In this document: positions 46,780 through 58,422 of the stretch, piece by piece
How the letters are laid out: each line of letters opens with the position of its first letter
Position numbering within the stretch: the stretch's first letter is position 1
NCBI GenBank assembly: GCA_943788245.1
Contig: CALSPN010000026.1
Span: 81,905 to 145,904, forward strand
DNA length: 64,000 bases
Reading direction: 5' to 3'
Origin: an uncultured Verrucomicrobiae bacterium
Lineage (GTDB): Bacteria; Verrucomicrobiota; Verrucomicrobiia; Limisphaerales; AAA164-E04
The notes under the pieces: model-generated
Databases searched by the model: none
The model's input: the letters and a program-made list of their open reading frames with translations, nothing else
What the model was told of the DNA's origin: nothing
Translations under genes and position numbers: made by a program

Positions 46780-47967
46780 TCAATTCTCTGAAGATAACTG
46801 CTCGATGAGCTGAAATTCCTGTTGAGCTACTTCATGATATTTGAATTTTCTGGCATGTATTTTCCCATTTATCCCTGAGCGCTCCATTTTGTCTGAATCA
46901 TCAAGCAAAGAAAGCACTGCTTGCGCTGCACTCAATTTCGATTTCATTGGGACAAAATGTAAAATATCCGCAAATAATTCCTTGAATACAGGTAATTCAT
47001 AAGCAACCACGGGTAGTCCAGCGGCCAGAAATTCAGTCACACTCAAGCCCCACCCTTCCTCGAAGGAGAGACTTAAACCTATTCTGGACTGTCTTAGCAG
47101 TTTGTTTTTGGTGGATTCATCAATGCCCCCAGTGAATGTGACATGGTCTAGCAAACCTTGAGTTTGAAGCCCCTCCATCAAAGCTTTTCGATGAGGGCCC
47201 TCACCAATCACTACCATACGGGATGCTGGTCTATTCTTGACAATCGTCCCCCATACTTCCACTAGATCGAAGATCCCTTTTTGCTCGTGCATACGCCCCA
47301 GGAGGACAAGGTCAAACTGGGGTTCTTCGTGCGGAGTATTATCTATTTCGGTAAAATCCAAGCCACAACCTACCACGTGCGCTGTTCTTTTTTTTAATTT
47401 CATTTCTGCAGCCAAAGCAGTGAAATCCCTTTCAACGGGACGACTGAGGCACATGATCAAGTCCGCATGGCGGCAAGCCAGACGCATACTCCATTTTTCT
47501 GATTTTAAAAACAAACGATCGAAAAAGGAATGACGGCCTGCTTGAGAATGAAGTAAGTGTTGTATTTTGACGACAAGTTTAGCCTTACAACGGCGAGCCA
47601 TGATAAGCGCTGGATACACCTCAAAAATTAGAAAATTCGAGGCATAAACAACCCCGTAATCGCAAGATGAAGATATAAGATGCGCGGAAACTAAGCGGAA
47701 TCCAAAAGCCGGAAAATAACGCCAGGTTTGATCAATATATTCACTGGCATCGAAAATTGGATCAGAGCACAGACGCCCGCAAAAAGGTAACTGAGATGCC
47801 ACCTGCGGAAAACCAGCCTTGGCCATCATAAAATCAACCTGATGCCCCATGTCGACCCAGGCTTTGGCCATCAGTAAATAATGCTTCAACACTCCAGACA
47901 TGGAAGTGCCATCGTTCAAGCTGTTATGAACTATGAGAATTTTCAATATCCGGCTATTCTGAGCCAT
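46780..47967 (-). CDS. Group 1 (GT4) glycosyltransferase
   Basis: FDLVLLGRMHEQKGIFDLVEVW; VVIGEGPHRKALMEGL; SLSFEEGWGLSVTEFLAAGLPVVAYELPVF. Confidence 0.88.
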   Translation of the reverse strand: MAQNSRILKILIVHNSLNDGTSMSGVLKHYLLMAKAWVDMGHQVDFMMAKAGFPQVASQLPFCGRLCSDPIFDASEYIDQTWRYFPAFGFRLVSAHLISSSCDYGVVYASNFLIFEVYPALIMARRCKAKLVVKIQHLLHSQAGRHSFFDRLFLKSEKWSMRLACRHADLIMCLSRPVERDFTALAAEMKLKKRTAHVVGCGLDFTEIDNTPHEEPQFDLVLLGRMHEQKGIFDLVEVWGTIVKNRPASRMVVIGEGPHRKALMEGLQTQGLLDHVTFTGGIDESTKNKLLRQSRIGLSLSFEEGWGLSVTEFLAAGLPVVAYELPVFKELFADILHFVPMKSKLSAAQAVLSLLDDSDKMERSGINGKIHARKFKYHEVAQQEFQLIEQLSSEN

Positions 47968-47981
47968 GCATCTGCGACCAA

Positions 47982-50900
47982 TCAACTCTTATCATATGGA
48001 TCACTGGATTCATTTTTTTCAAACAAGAAAGAATTCATGGCAGCTATCAAATCCTCTTTGGAGGAAGGTTTAAGCATCAGATGATCGAAAGCCGAAGTTT
48101 CCGACTGATTAGGCACGTTTTGTTGAGCATCAGCGGTTAAGGCTATAATGACAGGGCGGACAATCCAACGTTCTGTTGAAGATAAAGATTTTATCTGTCG
48201 TGCTGCTTCCCTTCCATCCATGACCGGCATGCGAATATCCATCCATATCAGATGCGGTCTCCATTCCTGCGCCGCATTCACTGCAAGTAAACCATTGGTC
48301 ACTATTCTTAACTCATAACCATAAGGCACCAGTATCGCTCTAATCAACTTGGCGTTGACTGGATCATCTTCAGCCACCAAAATCCGTACTTCCGTCGGGG
48401 AAAAAGTTACTTCACTCGATGGCTCGGCCTCGGGACTTTCATCCCGAGCAGGATGTCCAACATCAACCAGAGAAGAGACTGGTAGTTTTAAGTGTACCTT
48501 GGTTCCGAGCCCAAGTTTGCTCTGGACCTTAATTTCACCGCGTAGCAGTTCAACGTAATGTTTGCAAATTGAAAGCCCAAGCCCAGCGCCCTTTTGAGTT
48601 TGTGAATCTACTCCACCCTGAAAAAATGGCTTAAACAAATTAACCATATCATTTTCAGAAATCCCTACCCCAGTGTCGGCAACCGTTAATTGTATTGTCG
48701 TCGGCCTCAAATACTCATCTCCCTTCTGCAGACCGGGTGAAAACTCCCATTCACAATCAACGGATATTGAGCCACTTCGGGTATTCTTCATTGAATTGCC
48801 AACGAGGTTTAAAAGTATCTGCTTGATCTTGTCGGGGTCGCTTCGAAACCGCTGAGGCAGGTCATCCGGAATCCTCCAATGCAATGGGACATCACCACTG
48901 GACTCATGCATCGAAAGCATCCCTTTTAATTCGTCAAATAGCAGACTCAAATCGAATTCCGTTTCAACAATTTTATCTTTGCCTGCATCAGACTTGCCTA
49001 ATTGAAGGATATTTTCGATCATAACTCAACAAGTGATTACCACTGGCGCTCGATGATTCTGCAATGATTCCTGCTGGTCCTTTGGTGAGATTTTCCGCCC
49101 TCGCTATCAGTTGACTGAATCCGATAATAGGGTGGAGAGGGGTTCTTAATTCATGGCTCATGTTGGCGAGGAAAACGCTCTTGGCTTTATTCGCCTCGTT
49201 AGCATTTGCCATGGCAAGTTTCCAAGGTCTGGGTCCTTTCACTCACTGTCGATTCAAGCAAGTTCACGATGCGATTCAAGTTCCTTCGTGCTGTCGATTA
49301 ACGAAGGCGGTCATTCTGTTGAAAGAGGAGGTGAGAACACCTATTTCATCCATACAAAGCACAGGAAGCGTTGTGTCTAAATTCCCTTGATTGACTCGAC
49401 GCACTCCACCCAGCAGGGTGCGTAGAGGCAGGATCAGTGAATGGTGAAATAATATAGGTATTCCTACCAGCACGATCAGACAGCCAATGATCAAAGATAA
49501 TATGAAAATCTTGGCATTAGGAAGTCCCGCTTGGCCTATCATCAGGTTTTGATCATAAACCATCCCATTGGAAGTGATGCGTGAAACAGCAGGAGATTTC
49601 TCACTGAGGTGCAATCGATCGGGTTTCGTGGAACTATCTCCCCGCACGAAACCGTATAGGCGCACATCTACGGGGCGATCTACGCGGCTATAAATAATGT
49701 CCCTTGATTGCATTTCGCCATAATTGAGCTGGATCGTTCCATCGCTGTGCAGAACAATTTGAAATGAATGCTTCAGTGCCGTATTTCGTTTGGACGGAAT
49801 ATTAATCCATGAGAAAACAGCACGCTCGGCTGAGATGTTCGTAAAAAGACCTCCTCCTTCCTCGATTGCATTTTCATAGGTTTCCATCAAAGCCGCAACA
49901 ATCAGCGGGTGATGACCGTAATGAAGTTCGAATGCCCCAAGTTTGACAGCATTCTGAAAAGAAACGTAACCGTGAATGGAAGCAAAAACGCTGTGATATC
50001 CTTCTCCGAAGTATGGAAATTTGAAAGGTAATACCAACTTACCGTTGTCAGGCTTGTGAATTGATCCAATGTCATTTAACCAATTTAGCGGGCCACTTTC
50101 TATGAGATAATCTGTTGCATCATTTTGAAAGGTGATTTTAAGACTCTTGTTTTCGGGCACTTTCAAAGCACCTCCCTTTCCAGAGTCACTCAGATTATTG
50201 AATGCAGTCTGACGATCGTTCCGCAAAATGAGAACACCACAAAAGTTTAAGAGGAGCAGGATTAAACTCAGAAAAATACCTACCAATTTAACCTGCAGGG
50301 ATGTTCTCTCTGCCGATGCGCTCAGATAGAAAAGGACGAAGATAGAAAAAAGTATCAGGGCGCTAGATGCGACGATGGTAGGATCTATGTTAAGGCAAAC
50401 TAAAGGAGGAATGAAAAAACAAATTAGGCATAAATTTCGAGATGCCCGCAACTGCAGATGTTGAGGGTTTAAGAAGCGCAAGACCAGAGACCTTTTTTTG
50501 ACCTCAGGAAATTGGTAGGTTGCCTGCCTAAAAAAGAGAACGATTGTCCAGATGAATGAGAGACCAGGTACCGTATACTGGAACGAATTAGCCCAATATG
50601 CACAATCATCGATAAAGCTTGACCGGAGTAGATTAATGCCGGTGTAAACCGTAAACAATCCGATTGCGGCCAAGACCAGAAGGACTATCTTTGGCTCCCA
50701 TGGATGGACCTCCAACTTTCTTGGGAAGTTATACGCAAGCCAGGTGGTACATACCGAGACCCCCCATAAAGGAATGAGATACAAAACCGAGCAGATGAAA
50801 GCCCATTTTTGATGAAAGAAACTTAGACCGAAGGAAAAAAGCGCAAAGAGTAAAACAGAAAATCCAAATGCGGCAAAGGAAGACTGCGCGGGAGTACGCT

Positions 50901-51021
50901 GTCCACGCAAAAGGTCGTAGAGACCAAATGCAGAAACTGCCGCTGAAAGGAGCGCCAGCGAGAGATAAGCGAGTGTTGTTTCCGTGAAAACGAAGCTCCA
51001 TACTGTGCACAAGGGGACCAT
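47982..51021 (-). CDS. Hybrid histidine kinase with large extracytoplasmic domain, interrupted by at least three frameshifts
   Basis: ORF 49276-51021 (TM regions, extracytoplasmic domain, HAMP-like) + 48988-49242 ([24 protein letters not shown]) + 47982-49022 (N-, G-boxes and [20 protein letters not shown]...[18 protein letters not shown]). Confidence 0.87.
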
Positions 51022-51094
51022 TGCTTAGATCAAATTCTATTGTAGGTTCATAATAGCACCAGCATCAACCTGTAATATGAATTTCCCTGGAATA

Positions 51095-52734
51095 TTATAG
51101 CTTATCGGGCACACGACTAACTTCACCCTTGAATCTTATCCATGCCCAACACGCAATCAAACCAAAAGGCAATAGTAACCAAGCTGAAACACCAAAACCC
51201 GCTGGCAGATAGCCAGCAATCACGGCAAGTCCACCTGCAACCAACGCATATGGCATTTGAGTCCTGACATGGTCCAATGGGTCACACCCACTGGAAAAAG
51301 ATGAAACGATAGAGGTATCACTGATGGGTGAACAATGGTCACCGAATACAGCTCCCGTAAGGACTGACCCGATGGTTACAATCACAACATGACTCAACTC
51401 TTGTCCCAATTCCCAACCGGTTAAACTGACCGCCACCGGAATGGCCAATGGCATCATGATCCCCATCGTTCCCCAAGAGGTTCCCGTACTGAATGACATG
51501 ACTGATGACAGCAAAAAAACAAGTGCAGGCAGAAGCGCAACAGGAAGCCAATCGCCAAGAAAGCCAACCAGCCACTCTGCCGTCCTGAGATCATGGATTA
51601 CATTACTGAGCATGAAAGCAAATACCAGTATCAACATCGGCATGAACATGTGACGCATTCCTTCAAAGAAAATCTGCACCGGCGATTCCTTGCTACTCTC
51701 TGGTGCCATGAACCGTCGTCAGCATAATTGCAGCAACCGATGCAAATGCGGTGGCACAGATGAAAACAATGTCAGCTCGAGCTCGCCCAAATACTTGGAT
51801 AGCTCCTGACAATGAAAACTTCTCGTTCAACCCACCACCCTCGACATATAACCCTCCAAACACTCCCAATATGAGGATAAGCAATGGAATCAGACCAACA
51901 GCTAGTTTTCGTTTGGCATGAGCGCCTTTTTTGGCGCTCGGATCGGACGAGCAGGACGCTTTTCTGCGCTCAAAGGCAAGCATAGGGCCATACTCTCTCC
52001 CCAGCCAAATCGTCAAAAAGACGATCGCTAGAGCAAAATAGTTATAAAACCGATAAGGAAGACTTTGAATCAAGAGCTTGTAGGGAGCAATGGAGGGATC
52101 CGATACAGTCACTCCCGCATTTTCAAAACCTGCAAATATCAATCCCATTTCTGTAGCAATCCAGGTCGAAATCAAGGCAAAAGAGGCGATTGGAGAGGCA
52201 GTCGAATCAACAATAAAGGCTAGCTTTTCTCGTGAAACACCCGCGCGATCCGTCACCGCACGCATGGTTTTGCCGACCAGCATACAATTTGCCAGACCAT
52301 CAAAAAAAACGAGCCACCCCATTCCAAATGCTCCAAGTCCGGCTCTTTTGCGCGAATCGCCCGCTCCCAGAAATTTCTGAGCCAGAGCATGCATGCTTCC
52401 GCTGCGATTCAGAACCTCTACAAAACCTCCCATCATGAAGGAGAACAAAATAACGCTGACTTTCGATGGGATCTGCCAGCACAGGAACAAGGTGCTTGGC
52501 AAACAAGTCAATGAATGCCCGAAAGATATTTCCATCGTTCAGCAGCACAGCACCGGAAAAAGCGCCAATGAATAGCGAAACGTAGATATCCCTTGTCAAA
52601 AAAGCCAGAAGGATAGCCACGACACTCGGCCAGATCACAGAAGGACCCTGCAAGCTCTCCGGCAAGACAGCCCAGAGAAAAGTCGTCAAAGGCACACCCC
52701 AGATAATCCATTTTGTTCGTTTGGTTAGCTTCAT
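51095..52734 (-). CDS. NhaC-family Na+/H+ antiporter, interrupted by two frameshifts
   Basis: ORFs 52300-52734, 51693-52535, 51095-51709 join: LFAKHLVPVLADP|SKVSVILFSFMMGGFVEVLNRSGS...; SFSTGTSWGTMGIMMPLAIPVA; VFGDHCSPISDTSIVSS. Confidence 0.88.
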
Positions 52735-52809
52735 TCCAACTGATTATTCTTGAATAACACAAAAGCAGACGAGCAGGCAATCTGTTGCTTGCTAAAAGTG
52801 AGCAGAGCT

Positions 52810-54027
52810 CTAGCTCGGAATAGCAGGTTTTCGCGTCTTTTCAGGAAATAAACGCTCATACTCTCGCATGACATAAAGATCCGTCATTCCAGCAAGGTAG
52901 TTGCAAACAGCTCGTGGTATTTTGGTTGAGCCTTGATGTCTACCGAATTGAGATCCCATTTCATGAGGCTTTTCCATGAAGTAATGAAAGAGAGGCACCA
53001 GCATCCTTACAGCTTTCAAGTTCGGTTCATGTACAACAGGGTTGTAATAGAGATTGCGATAAAGATATTCCCTGAGCTCAGCATTCCAGCGTTTGCGCTC
53101 GTTACTGTAGTCAACCAAATTGTTCTTGTGAGCCCTTACTTCGCTGACATGATTGACACCTGAGGTCCTAAGAAACGTTTCCGTTGTGTGCACCACATCT
53201 TTGACCATGTCATCAATGATGCATCGAATGATAAAATAACGGCGTGATTCATTCTTAAGATCGCCATATTGCCGCTGAACGCGCTCAGTGGACATCCGCC
53301 ATAATTCAACATGTCCTCTAAGTTGTGATTCACGGATTAAACCAGAATCAAGTCCATCGTCCAGATCGTGGCTGTAGTATGCGATTTCATCCGCAAGATT
53401 TGCGACTTGTGCTTCCAGAGATGGACGATTGAAGGTTTCCACACTTCCTGCATCAGAAGCCCCTGAGAATTGGTAATGTTTGGCAAGCCCCTCCCGCGTT
53501 TCCCATGTTAAGTTCAGCCCTGGAAAACACGGATATTTTTGCTCCAACTCTTCAATGACCCTCAAGCTTTGTAGATTATGCTCAAATCCACCATGGTCCT
53601 TCATCAACTCATTGAGAGCTTCTTCGCCCTTATGACCAAATGGAGAGTGGCCCAGATCATGAGCAAGCGCAATGGTTTCACAGAGATCTTCATTGAGGCG
53701 AAGCGCACGGGCAATGTTGCGGGCAATACCAGCAACTTCCATGGTGTGGGTGAGTCGAGTACGAAGGTGATCACCTGTGCCATTAAGAAAAACCTGCGTT
53801 TTATACTCAAGCCGTCGAAAAGCTCTCGAGTGAATCACCCGATCCCGGTCTCGTTGAAAATGGGTACGCCACTCCGGGGGATCTTCCGGGTGAGTGCGCC
53901 CCAGAGAATCGCAGCTTAATTGTGCAAATGGAGCCAAAACCCGCGACTCACGCTGCTCCAACTCCTTTCGATCGCAAGGCATGCAGTTATTGTTTTGAAA
54001 GACCGATCGCCTCTTTGGGAAAAGCAT
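52810..54027 (-). CDS. dgt: dGTPase-like deoxynucleoside triphosphate triphosphohydrolase
   Basis: RRLEYKTQVFLNGTGDHLRTRLTHTMEVAGIARNIARAL; AHDLGHSPFGHKGEEAL HD motif; LADEIAYYSHDLDDGL. Confidence 0.94.
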   Translation of the reverse strand: MLFPKRRSVFQNNNCMPCDRKELEQRESRVLAPFAQLSCDSLGRTHPEDPPEWRTHFQRDRDRVIHSRAFRRLEYKTQVFLNGTGDHLRTRLTHTMEVAGIARNIARALRLNEDLCETIALAHDLGHSPFGHKGEEALNELMKDHGGFEHNLQSLRVIEELEQKYPCFPGLNLTWETREGLAKHYQFSGASDAGSVETFNRPSLEAQVANLADEIAYYSHDLDDGLDSGLIRESQLRGHVELWRMSTERVQRQYGDLKNESRRYFIIRCIIDDMVKDVVHTTETFLRTSGVNHVSEVRAHKNNLVDYSNERKRWNAELREYLYRNLYYNPVVHEPNLKAVRMLVPLFHYFMEKPHEMGSQFGRHQGSTKIPRAVCNYLAGMTDLYVMREYERLFPEKTRKPAIPS

Positions 54028-55255
54028 CTTCCAGAGGGATCATTTTGAGCTCGAACAAGCGCCGGATCGTTTCTTCAATCAGGTTATTGGGGCAGCTTGC
54101 TCCTGCGGTGATACCGATTGTGATATTTCCTTCAGGCAGCCAGTCTGATGTAAACTCCTCTATTTGCCTGTGCTGATTGAAATGCTTGATCGTCTCACAG
54201 GACTTCATCATAGCCGCATTCTTGATGAAATAAGTAGGTAAGCAGGCTTCCCCCATTTCGGCAAGATGTGAGGTATTGCTTGAATTATACCCCCCCACCA
54301 CAACAAGCAGATCCATCGGCTCGGTTAGCAGTTTTTCCAGGGCGTCTTGACGATCCTGAGTTGCGCTGCAGATAGTGTCAAAATAACGGAAATGATTCCC
54401 CAAATCCTTAGTGCCATATTTTTGTTCCATGGCCTCTTTTAACCTGCGCTGAACTTCCTCAGTTTCGCCTCTCAACATGGTAGTTTGATTGGCAACACCA
54501 ATCGCTTTCAAATGAATATCAGGATCAAACCCCTCAGAATAAGCTCCTTTAAAGATCGTCAGAAAATCCGTCTTATCGCCGCCATGGAGTATGTAATCAC
54601 AAATACGGTCTGTTTCCTCCAGGGTAAATGTCACTAAGTAATGTCCATTGGAAGCAGTAGCTTGAGAACTAGTGGCCTTGGTCTCCTCATGCCATGCCTT
54701 GCCATGAATAATACTGGTCACCCTATCCTTGGAATACTGCTTGACTCGTTTCCAGACACTCATGACATCACCACATGTCGTATCAACCATGACACAACCC
54801 TTTTCCTGAATGATCTGTCGAGTTCCTACCTCCGTGCCAAAGGCGGGTATGATCACGACGTCCTCCGATGTTAATTCATCTAATTCTTCCATGGACGGGC
54901 GACTTGAAATAGCAAGGATTCCCATCATCTCGATTTGTTCATTAACCTCGGGATTGTGAATGATTTCTCCCAATAGAAAGATGCGGGTTGGATTCGGAAA
55001 GACCTTACGTGCAGCGTAAGCCAGGTCGATGGCTCGCTCAACCCCGTAACAAAACCCAAATTGCTTGGCCAGACGTATGGTCATTCTGCCGGGTACCACC
55101 ACTCGGTTTTCGTGCGCCCTTATGTATTCTACGAGGGAGCTGCGATAATGAGTGACGACCTCAGCCTGAACTTCCTTCATGACGTCCGGTCGTCTGAGAT
55201 TGATTTTTTTAGGTTTTGTAGAGACAGAAGATGCCATTGATAGAAACATTAACAT
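53987..55255 (-). CDS. ispH: 4-hydroxy-3-methylbut-2-enyl diphosphate reductase (long form)
   Basis: RLAKQFGFCYGVERAIDLAY; DTTCGDVMSVWKRV; VVGGYNSSNTSHLAEM; ITAGASCPNNLIEETI. Confidence 0.92.
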   Translation of the reverse strand: MLMFLSMASSVSTKPKKINLRRPDVMKEVQAEVVTHYRSSLVEYIRAHENRVVVPGRMTIRLAKQFGFCYGVERAIDLAYAARKVFPNPTRIFLLGEIIHNPEVNEQIEMMGILAISSRPSMEELDELTSEDVVIIPAFGTEVGTRQIIQEKGCVMVDTTCGDVMSVWKRVKQYSKDRVTSIIHGKAWHEETKATSSQATASNGHYLVTFTLEETDRICDYILHGGDKTDFLTIFKGAYSEGFDPDIHLKAIGVANQTTMLRGETEEVQRRLKEAMEQKYGTKDLGNHFRYFDTICSATQDRQDALEKLLTEPMDLLVVVGGYNSSNTSHLAEMGEACLPTYFIKNAAMMKSCETIKHFNQHRQIEEFTSDWLPEGNITIGITAGASCPNNLIEETIRRLFELKMIPLEDAFPKEAIGLSKQ

Positions 55256-55412
55256 GATGGCGCATGAAGAGGAAGGTGATTTTAGATCAAAGGAGAAAGT
55301 AAAACAATCATGCCGACGAGCATCTCAAAGCGCCCCGTCATGAAAGAAATCTAGCATTGAAATCAGCTTTGATTTCGTTGCAAAAATAACAATCAACTGG
55401 CATAAGACGTCG

Positions 55413-56558
55413 ATGTATTATCGCCGATTTGGCAAAACGGAACTTAAAATGCCGGTGTTTACCTGCGGCGGTATGCGCTACCAACATCAATGGGTCGATA
55501 CCGCTCCGGAAGACATCCCAAAAAAGAATCAAGCAAACCTTGAAGCCACCATTCACAGGGCACTAGAACTCGGAATTAATCACATCGAAACGGCACGAGG
55601 ATACGGCACCTCAGAAATGCAACTCGGGTGGCTCCTCCCCAAATTGCCTCGTGAAAAAATGATTGTGCAAACAAAAATTGCACCCTTTGCCAGTCAAAAA
55701 GAATTTTACGAAACCTTCAACCAGTCCATGCAATATCTTGGATTGGATCACGTGGAACTCTTGTCCATTCATGGTATCAATAATAATCAACTACTGGATT
55801 GGACGACTCGAAAAGGAGGATGCCTCGAAGCCGCCTACGAATTAAAAAAACAAGGTCGAGCGAGACATATCGGATTTTCAACACATGCAACTCCGGATAT
55901 CATACTGGAGGCAATCAAGACCGACGCGTTCGAATACGTCAATTTGCATTGGTATTTTGTCAATGATTTGAATTGGTCCTCCGTTGAAGCGGCTGCAGAC
56001 CGCGATATGGGAGTGTTCATCATCAGCCCCAACGACAAGGGAGGGATGCTGTATGATCCACCTGCCAAATTGGCAGGACTCTGCGATCCGCTCAGCCCGA
56101 TGGCGTTCAATAACCTCTATTGTCTGGCAAGGCCTCAAATTCATACCCTGAGCATTGGGGCAGCCCGCCCGAGTGATTTTGATGCGCACCTCGCTTCATT
56201 GCAACACTACGGCAAGGCCACCCAAACAATGAAACCCATTGAGCAAGCATTGCGGGTTGAAATGAATCGAGTGCTGGGTAAGGAGTGGTGCGAAGAATGG
56301 CCGGAAGGGCTTCCCGAATACGTTGATATGCCGGGCGAAGTCAATCTGGTGGAAATCCTCCGACTCTGGACCTATGCCAAGTCTCTCGATATTGTCGGAT
56401 GGGGTAAAATGAGATACAACCTTCTGGGAAATGCTGAGCACTGGTTCCCGGGTCAAAATGTCACTCACTTGCCAGCAGCGGCCTCCGAGTGGGTTCACCT
56501 GTTGAACAAGAGTCAATTTAAAGATCAGATCCCGGGCATCCTTCAAGGAGGCTCATGA
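55413..56558 (+). CDS. Aldo/keto reductase family protein
   Basis: MYYRRFGKTELKMPVFTCGGMRYQ; ALELGINHIETARGYGTSEMQLG; IGFSTHATPDIILEAI. Confidence 0.9.
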   Translation: MYYRRFGKTELKMPVFTCGGMRYQHQWVDTAPEDIPKKNQANLEATIHRALELGINHIETARGYGTSEMQLGWLLPKLPREKMIVQTKIAPFASQKEFYETFNQSMQYLGLDHVELLSIHGINNNQLLDWTTRKGGCLEAAYELKKQGRARHIGFSTHATPDIILEAIKTDAFEYVNLHWYFVNDLNWSSVEAAADRDMGVFIISPNDKGGMLYDPPAKLAGLCDPLSPMAFNNLYCLARPQIHTLSIGAARPSDFDAHLASLQHYGKATQTMKPIEQALRVEMNRVLGKEWCEEWPEGLPEYVDMPGEVNLVEILRLWTYAKSLDIVGWGKMRYNLLGNAEHWFPGQNVTHLPAAASEWVHLLNKSQFKDQIPGILQGGS

Positions 56559-56629
56559 AATGTTATTCGAAAAACCGGTGCAGCGATTAAGTCAGTCCTG
56601 ATGGGGGGGCTCAGTGGATTCGATCCATC

Positions 56630-56663
56630 AAAAAAGCCACCGCTTTAAAGCGGTGGCTTTTTT
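56630..56663. terminator. Bidirectional rho-independent terminator
   Basis: AAAAAAGCCACCGCTTTAAAGCGGTGGCTTTTTT between convergent genes. Confidence 0.93.
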
Positions 56664-56693
56664 GTGAAAGAATTAAAATCGAGACGTTCCCGA

Positions 56694-56951
56694 TTATTTC
56701 ATCAGCAGCAGCTGACGCGCTTGCTTGATAGAGCGGCTTAGGCGCCGCTGAAATGGAGCAGGTAAACCGGTGTATTTGCGAGGCAGGATCTTGCCTTGTT
56801 CGGTCACGTATCGTCGAAGCAAATCGACATTGTACGGTGCCAAAGCGTCAATGGTAAAGTCGACCACAGGCTTGGGCCTCGGTGTGCGCGTTGTATAACG
56901 TCCGGTGGTCTCACCGCGGCGTCCCTTTTCCTTGTTATTCTTGCGTGGCAT
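56694..56951 (-). CDS. rpsR: 30S ribosomal protein S18
   Basis: [54 protein letters not shown]. Confidence 0.94.
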   Translation of the reverse strand: MPRKNNKEKGRRGETTGRYTTRTPRPKPVVDFTIDALAPYNVDLLRRYVTEQGKILPRKYTGLPAPFQRRLSRSIKQARQLLLMK

Positions 56952-56989
56952 ATCTTATGTTCAATTGAAATTAATTTTTAACACTCAAT

Positions 56990-57157
56990 CTACTTGATCT
57001 CACGATGGAGGGTGTGGCGCCGAAGGAATGGGTTGTATTTCTTTTTTTCAACCTTTTCAGTCTGCAATTTTTTATTGCGTGAGGTCATGTAGCGTGAGGG
57101 CGGCTTGCCTTCCTTACGTGCTTCTGTACATTCAATAGTGACTATTTCTCGTGGCAT
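56990..57157 (-). CDS. rpmG: 50S ribosomal protein L33
   Basis: Translated by eye, not in ORF track: [55 protein letters not shown]. Confidence 0.93.
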   Translation of the reverse strand: MPREIVTIECTEARKEGKPPSRYMTSRNKKLQTEKVEKKKYNPFLRRHTLHREIK

Positions 57158-57162
57158 GATTT

Positions 57163-57759
57163 TTAATCCTTGTCTCGATTCGGTTTACGATCGGAATCAT
57201 CATCATCCGATTCTACAACGGGCGTAGCTCCTGGCGAATCAACAGAGCCAAGTGTCCCAAGTCGTCGCTGGCGAGCAACGCCATCTTTTTCTAGCTGCAT
57301 TTGTGATTCCACCGTGAAACGAGTCCAGGGAATAGCTTCCAAACGCGCTTTGGGAATTGGCTTTCCAGTCAATTCACAAACGCCATAAGTTTCTTTTTCA
57401 ATTCGGCGCAAGGCTTCTTCGATTTCATAAACCGCATCCTGATCGGATGACAGAAGACTCAACGCAAAGTCTCGGTCAAAGTTATCTGTCCCGGAATCGG
57501 CCATGTGGAGACTATAACTTTGCATCTCTTCAGCTGACTCTTTGGCCAACCCATCCATCTGTGCCATCAGACGCTCGTGTAATTCCAAGAGAGTTTTGTA
57601 ATATTTCGACCATTGCGGCTTCACTTTGGTCGAACTCCAGTTCTTGGATTTTGCTGACTTGGAGCTAGTTTTTGTTTCCTGAACAGGAATCCCCAGAATG
57701 GCTGCTGTTGTCGCTGTGGCAACAGTTGACCCACCCTTTTTAGCTTTGGCTCCAGTCAC
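57163..57759 (-). CDS. DksA/TraR-type regulator-like protein (5' end uncertain)
   Basis: [60 protein letters not shown]. Confidence 0.85.
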   Translation of the reverse strand: MTGAKAKKGGSTVATATTAAILGIPVQETKTSSKSAKSKNWSSTKVKPQWSKYYKTLLELHERLMAQMDGLAKESAEEMQSYSLHMADSGTDNFDRDFALSLLSSDQDAVYEIEEALRRIEKETYGVCELTGKPIPKARLEAIPWTRFTVESQMQLEKDGVARQRRLGTLGSVDSPGATPVVESDDDDSDRKPNRDKD

Positions 57760-58011
57760 CTTTTTTGCTGTTTTTTTTCTTCGTTGTCACGGGTTCTAAT
57801 CCATGTAGTTCAGCCAGTTCCGATCAGGTCTGGCAGTTCAACAGAACGCCAGAAATTTTGTTAAGAGCGGTGGAATTTAGCAAAGCCTTTTCAAATTACC
57901 ACCTTTTTTTGAGGGATAAGTAAATTTTGTATTCAGAAAAGGCGAGCGATCCCCCCATCCACTGCCGAAACTTGGTGTTTTAGCTTGAACGGACGATGGT
58001 TACGTAATGAT

Positions 58012-58386
58012 TTACTGGCGAGCCTTGCGGCGACGCATGTCTTTCTCTTTAACAAGCATCGCAGCTTTGCCAATACGACCACGCAGATAAGTCAACTTAG
58101 CACGTCGAACAGAGCCATAGCGATCAACGTCGACTTTGGCAACACGAGGTGAGTGCACTGGGAATACACGCTCAACTCCTTCACCGTAGCTGATGCGTCG
58201 GACAGTGAATGATTCATTCACACCTGATCCCCCTCGAGCGATGACAATACCGGCAAACACCTGAATACGCTCTTTATCGCCTTCAACCACACGGACATGC
58301 ACCTTCACGGTGTCGCCAACTGAAAAATTCAGAGGCTCCTTACGAAGGCTGTCGGCCTCAATTTTTTTTAACAATTCCTGATTCAT
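58012..58386 (-). CDS. rplS: 50S ribosomal protein L19
   Basis: [60 protein letters not shown]. Confidence 0.96.
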   Translation of the reverse strand: MNQELLKKIEADSLRKEPLNFSVGDTVKVHVRVVEGDKERIQVFAGIVIARGGSGVNESFTVRRISYGEGVERVFPVHSPRVAKVDVDRYGSVRRAKLTYLRGRIGKAAMLVKEKDMRRRKARQ

Positions 58387-58422
58387 ACAACGTTGTGATT
58401 TCTAAATGAGGGGAAAGCCCCT

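Noticed and set aside
49240-49278. In-frame TGA between hybrid-kinase ORFs 49276-51021 and 48988-49242 as a second Sec site
   Set aside because: The gap contains several in-frame TGAs and no Cys-type redox motif. A different frame ([20 protein letters not shown]) restores a plausible kinase linker, so two compensating indels explain it better.
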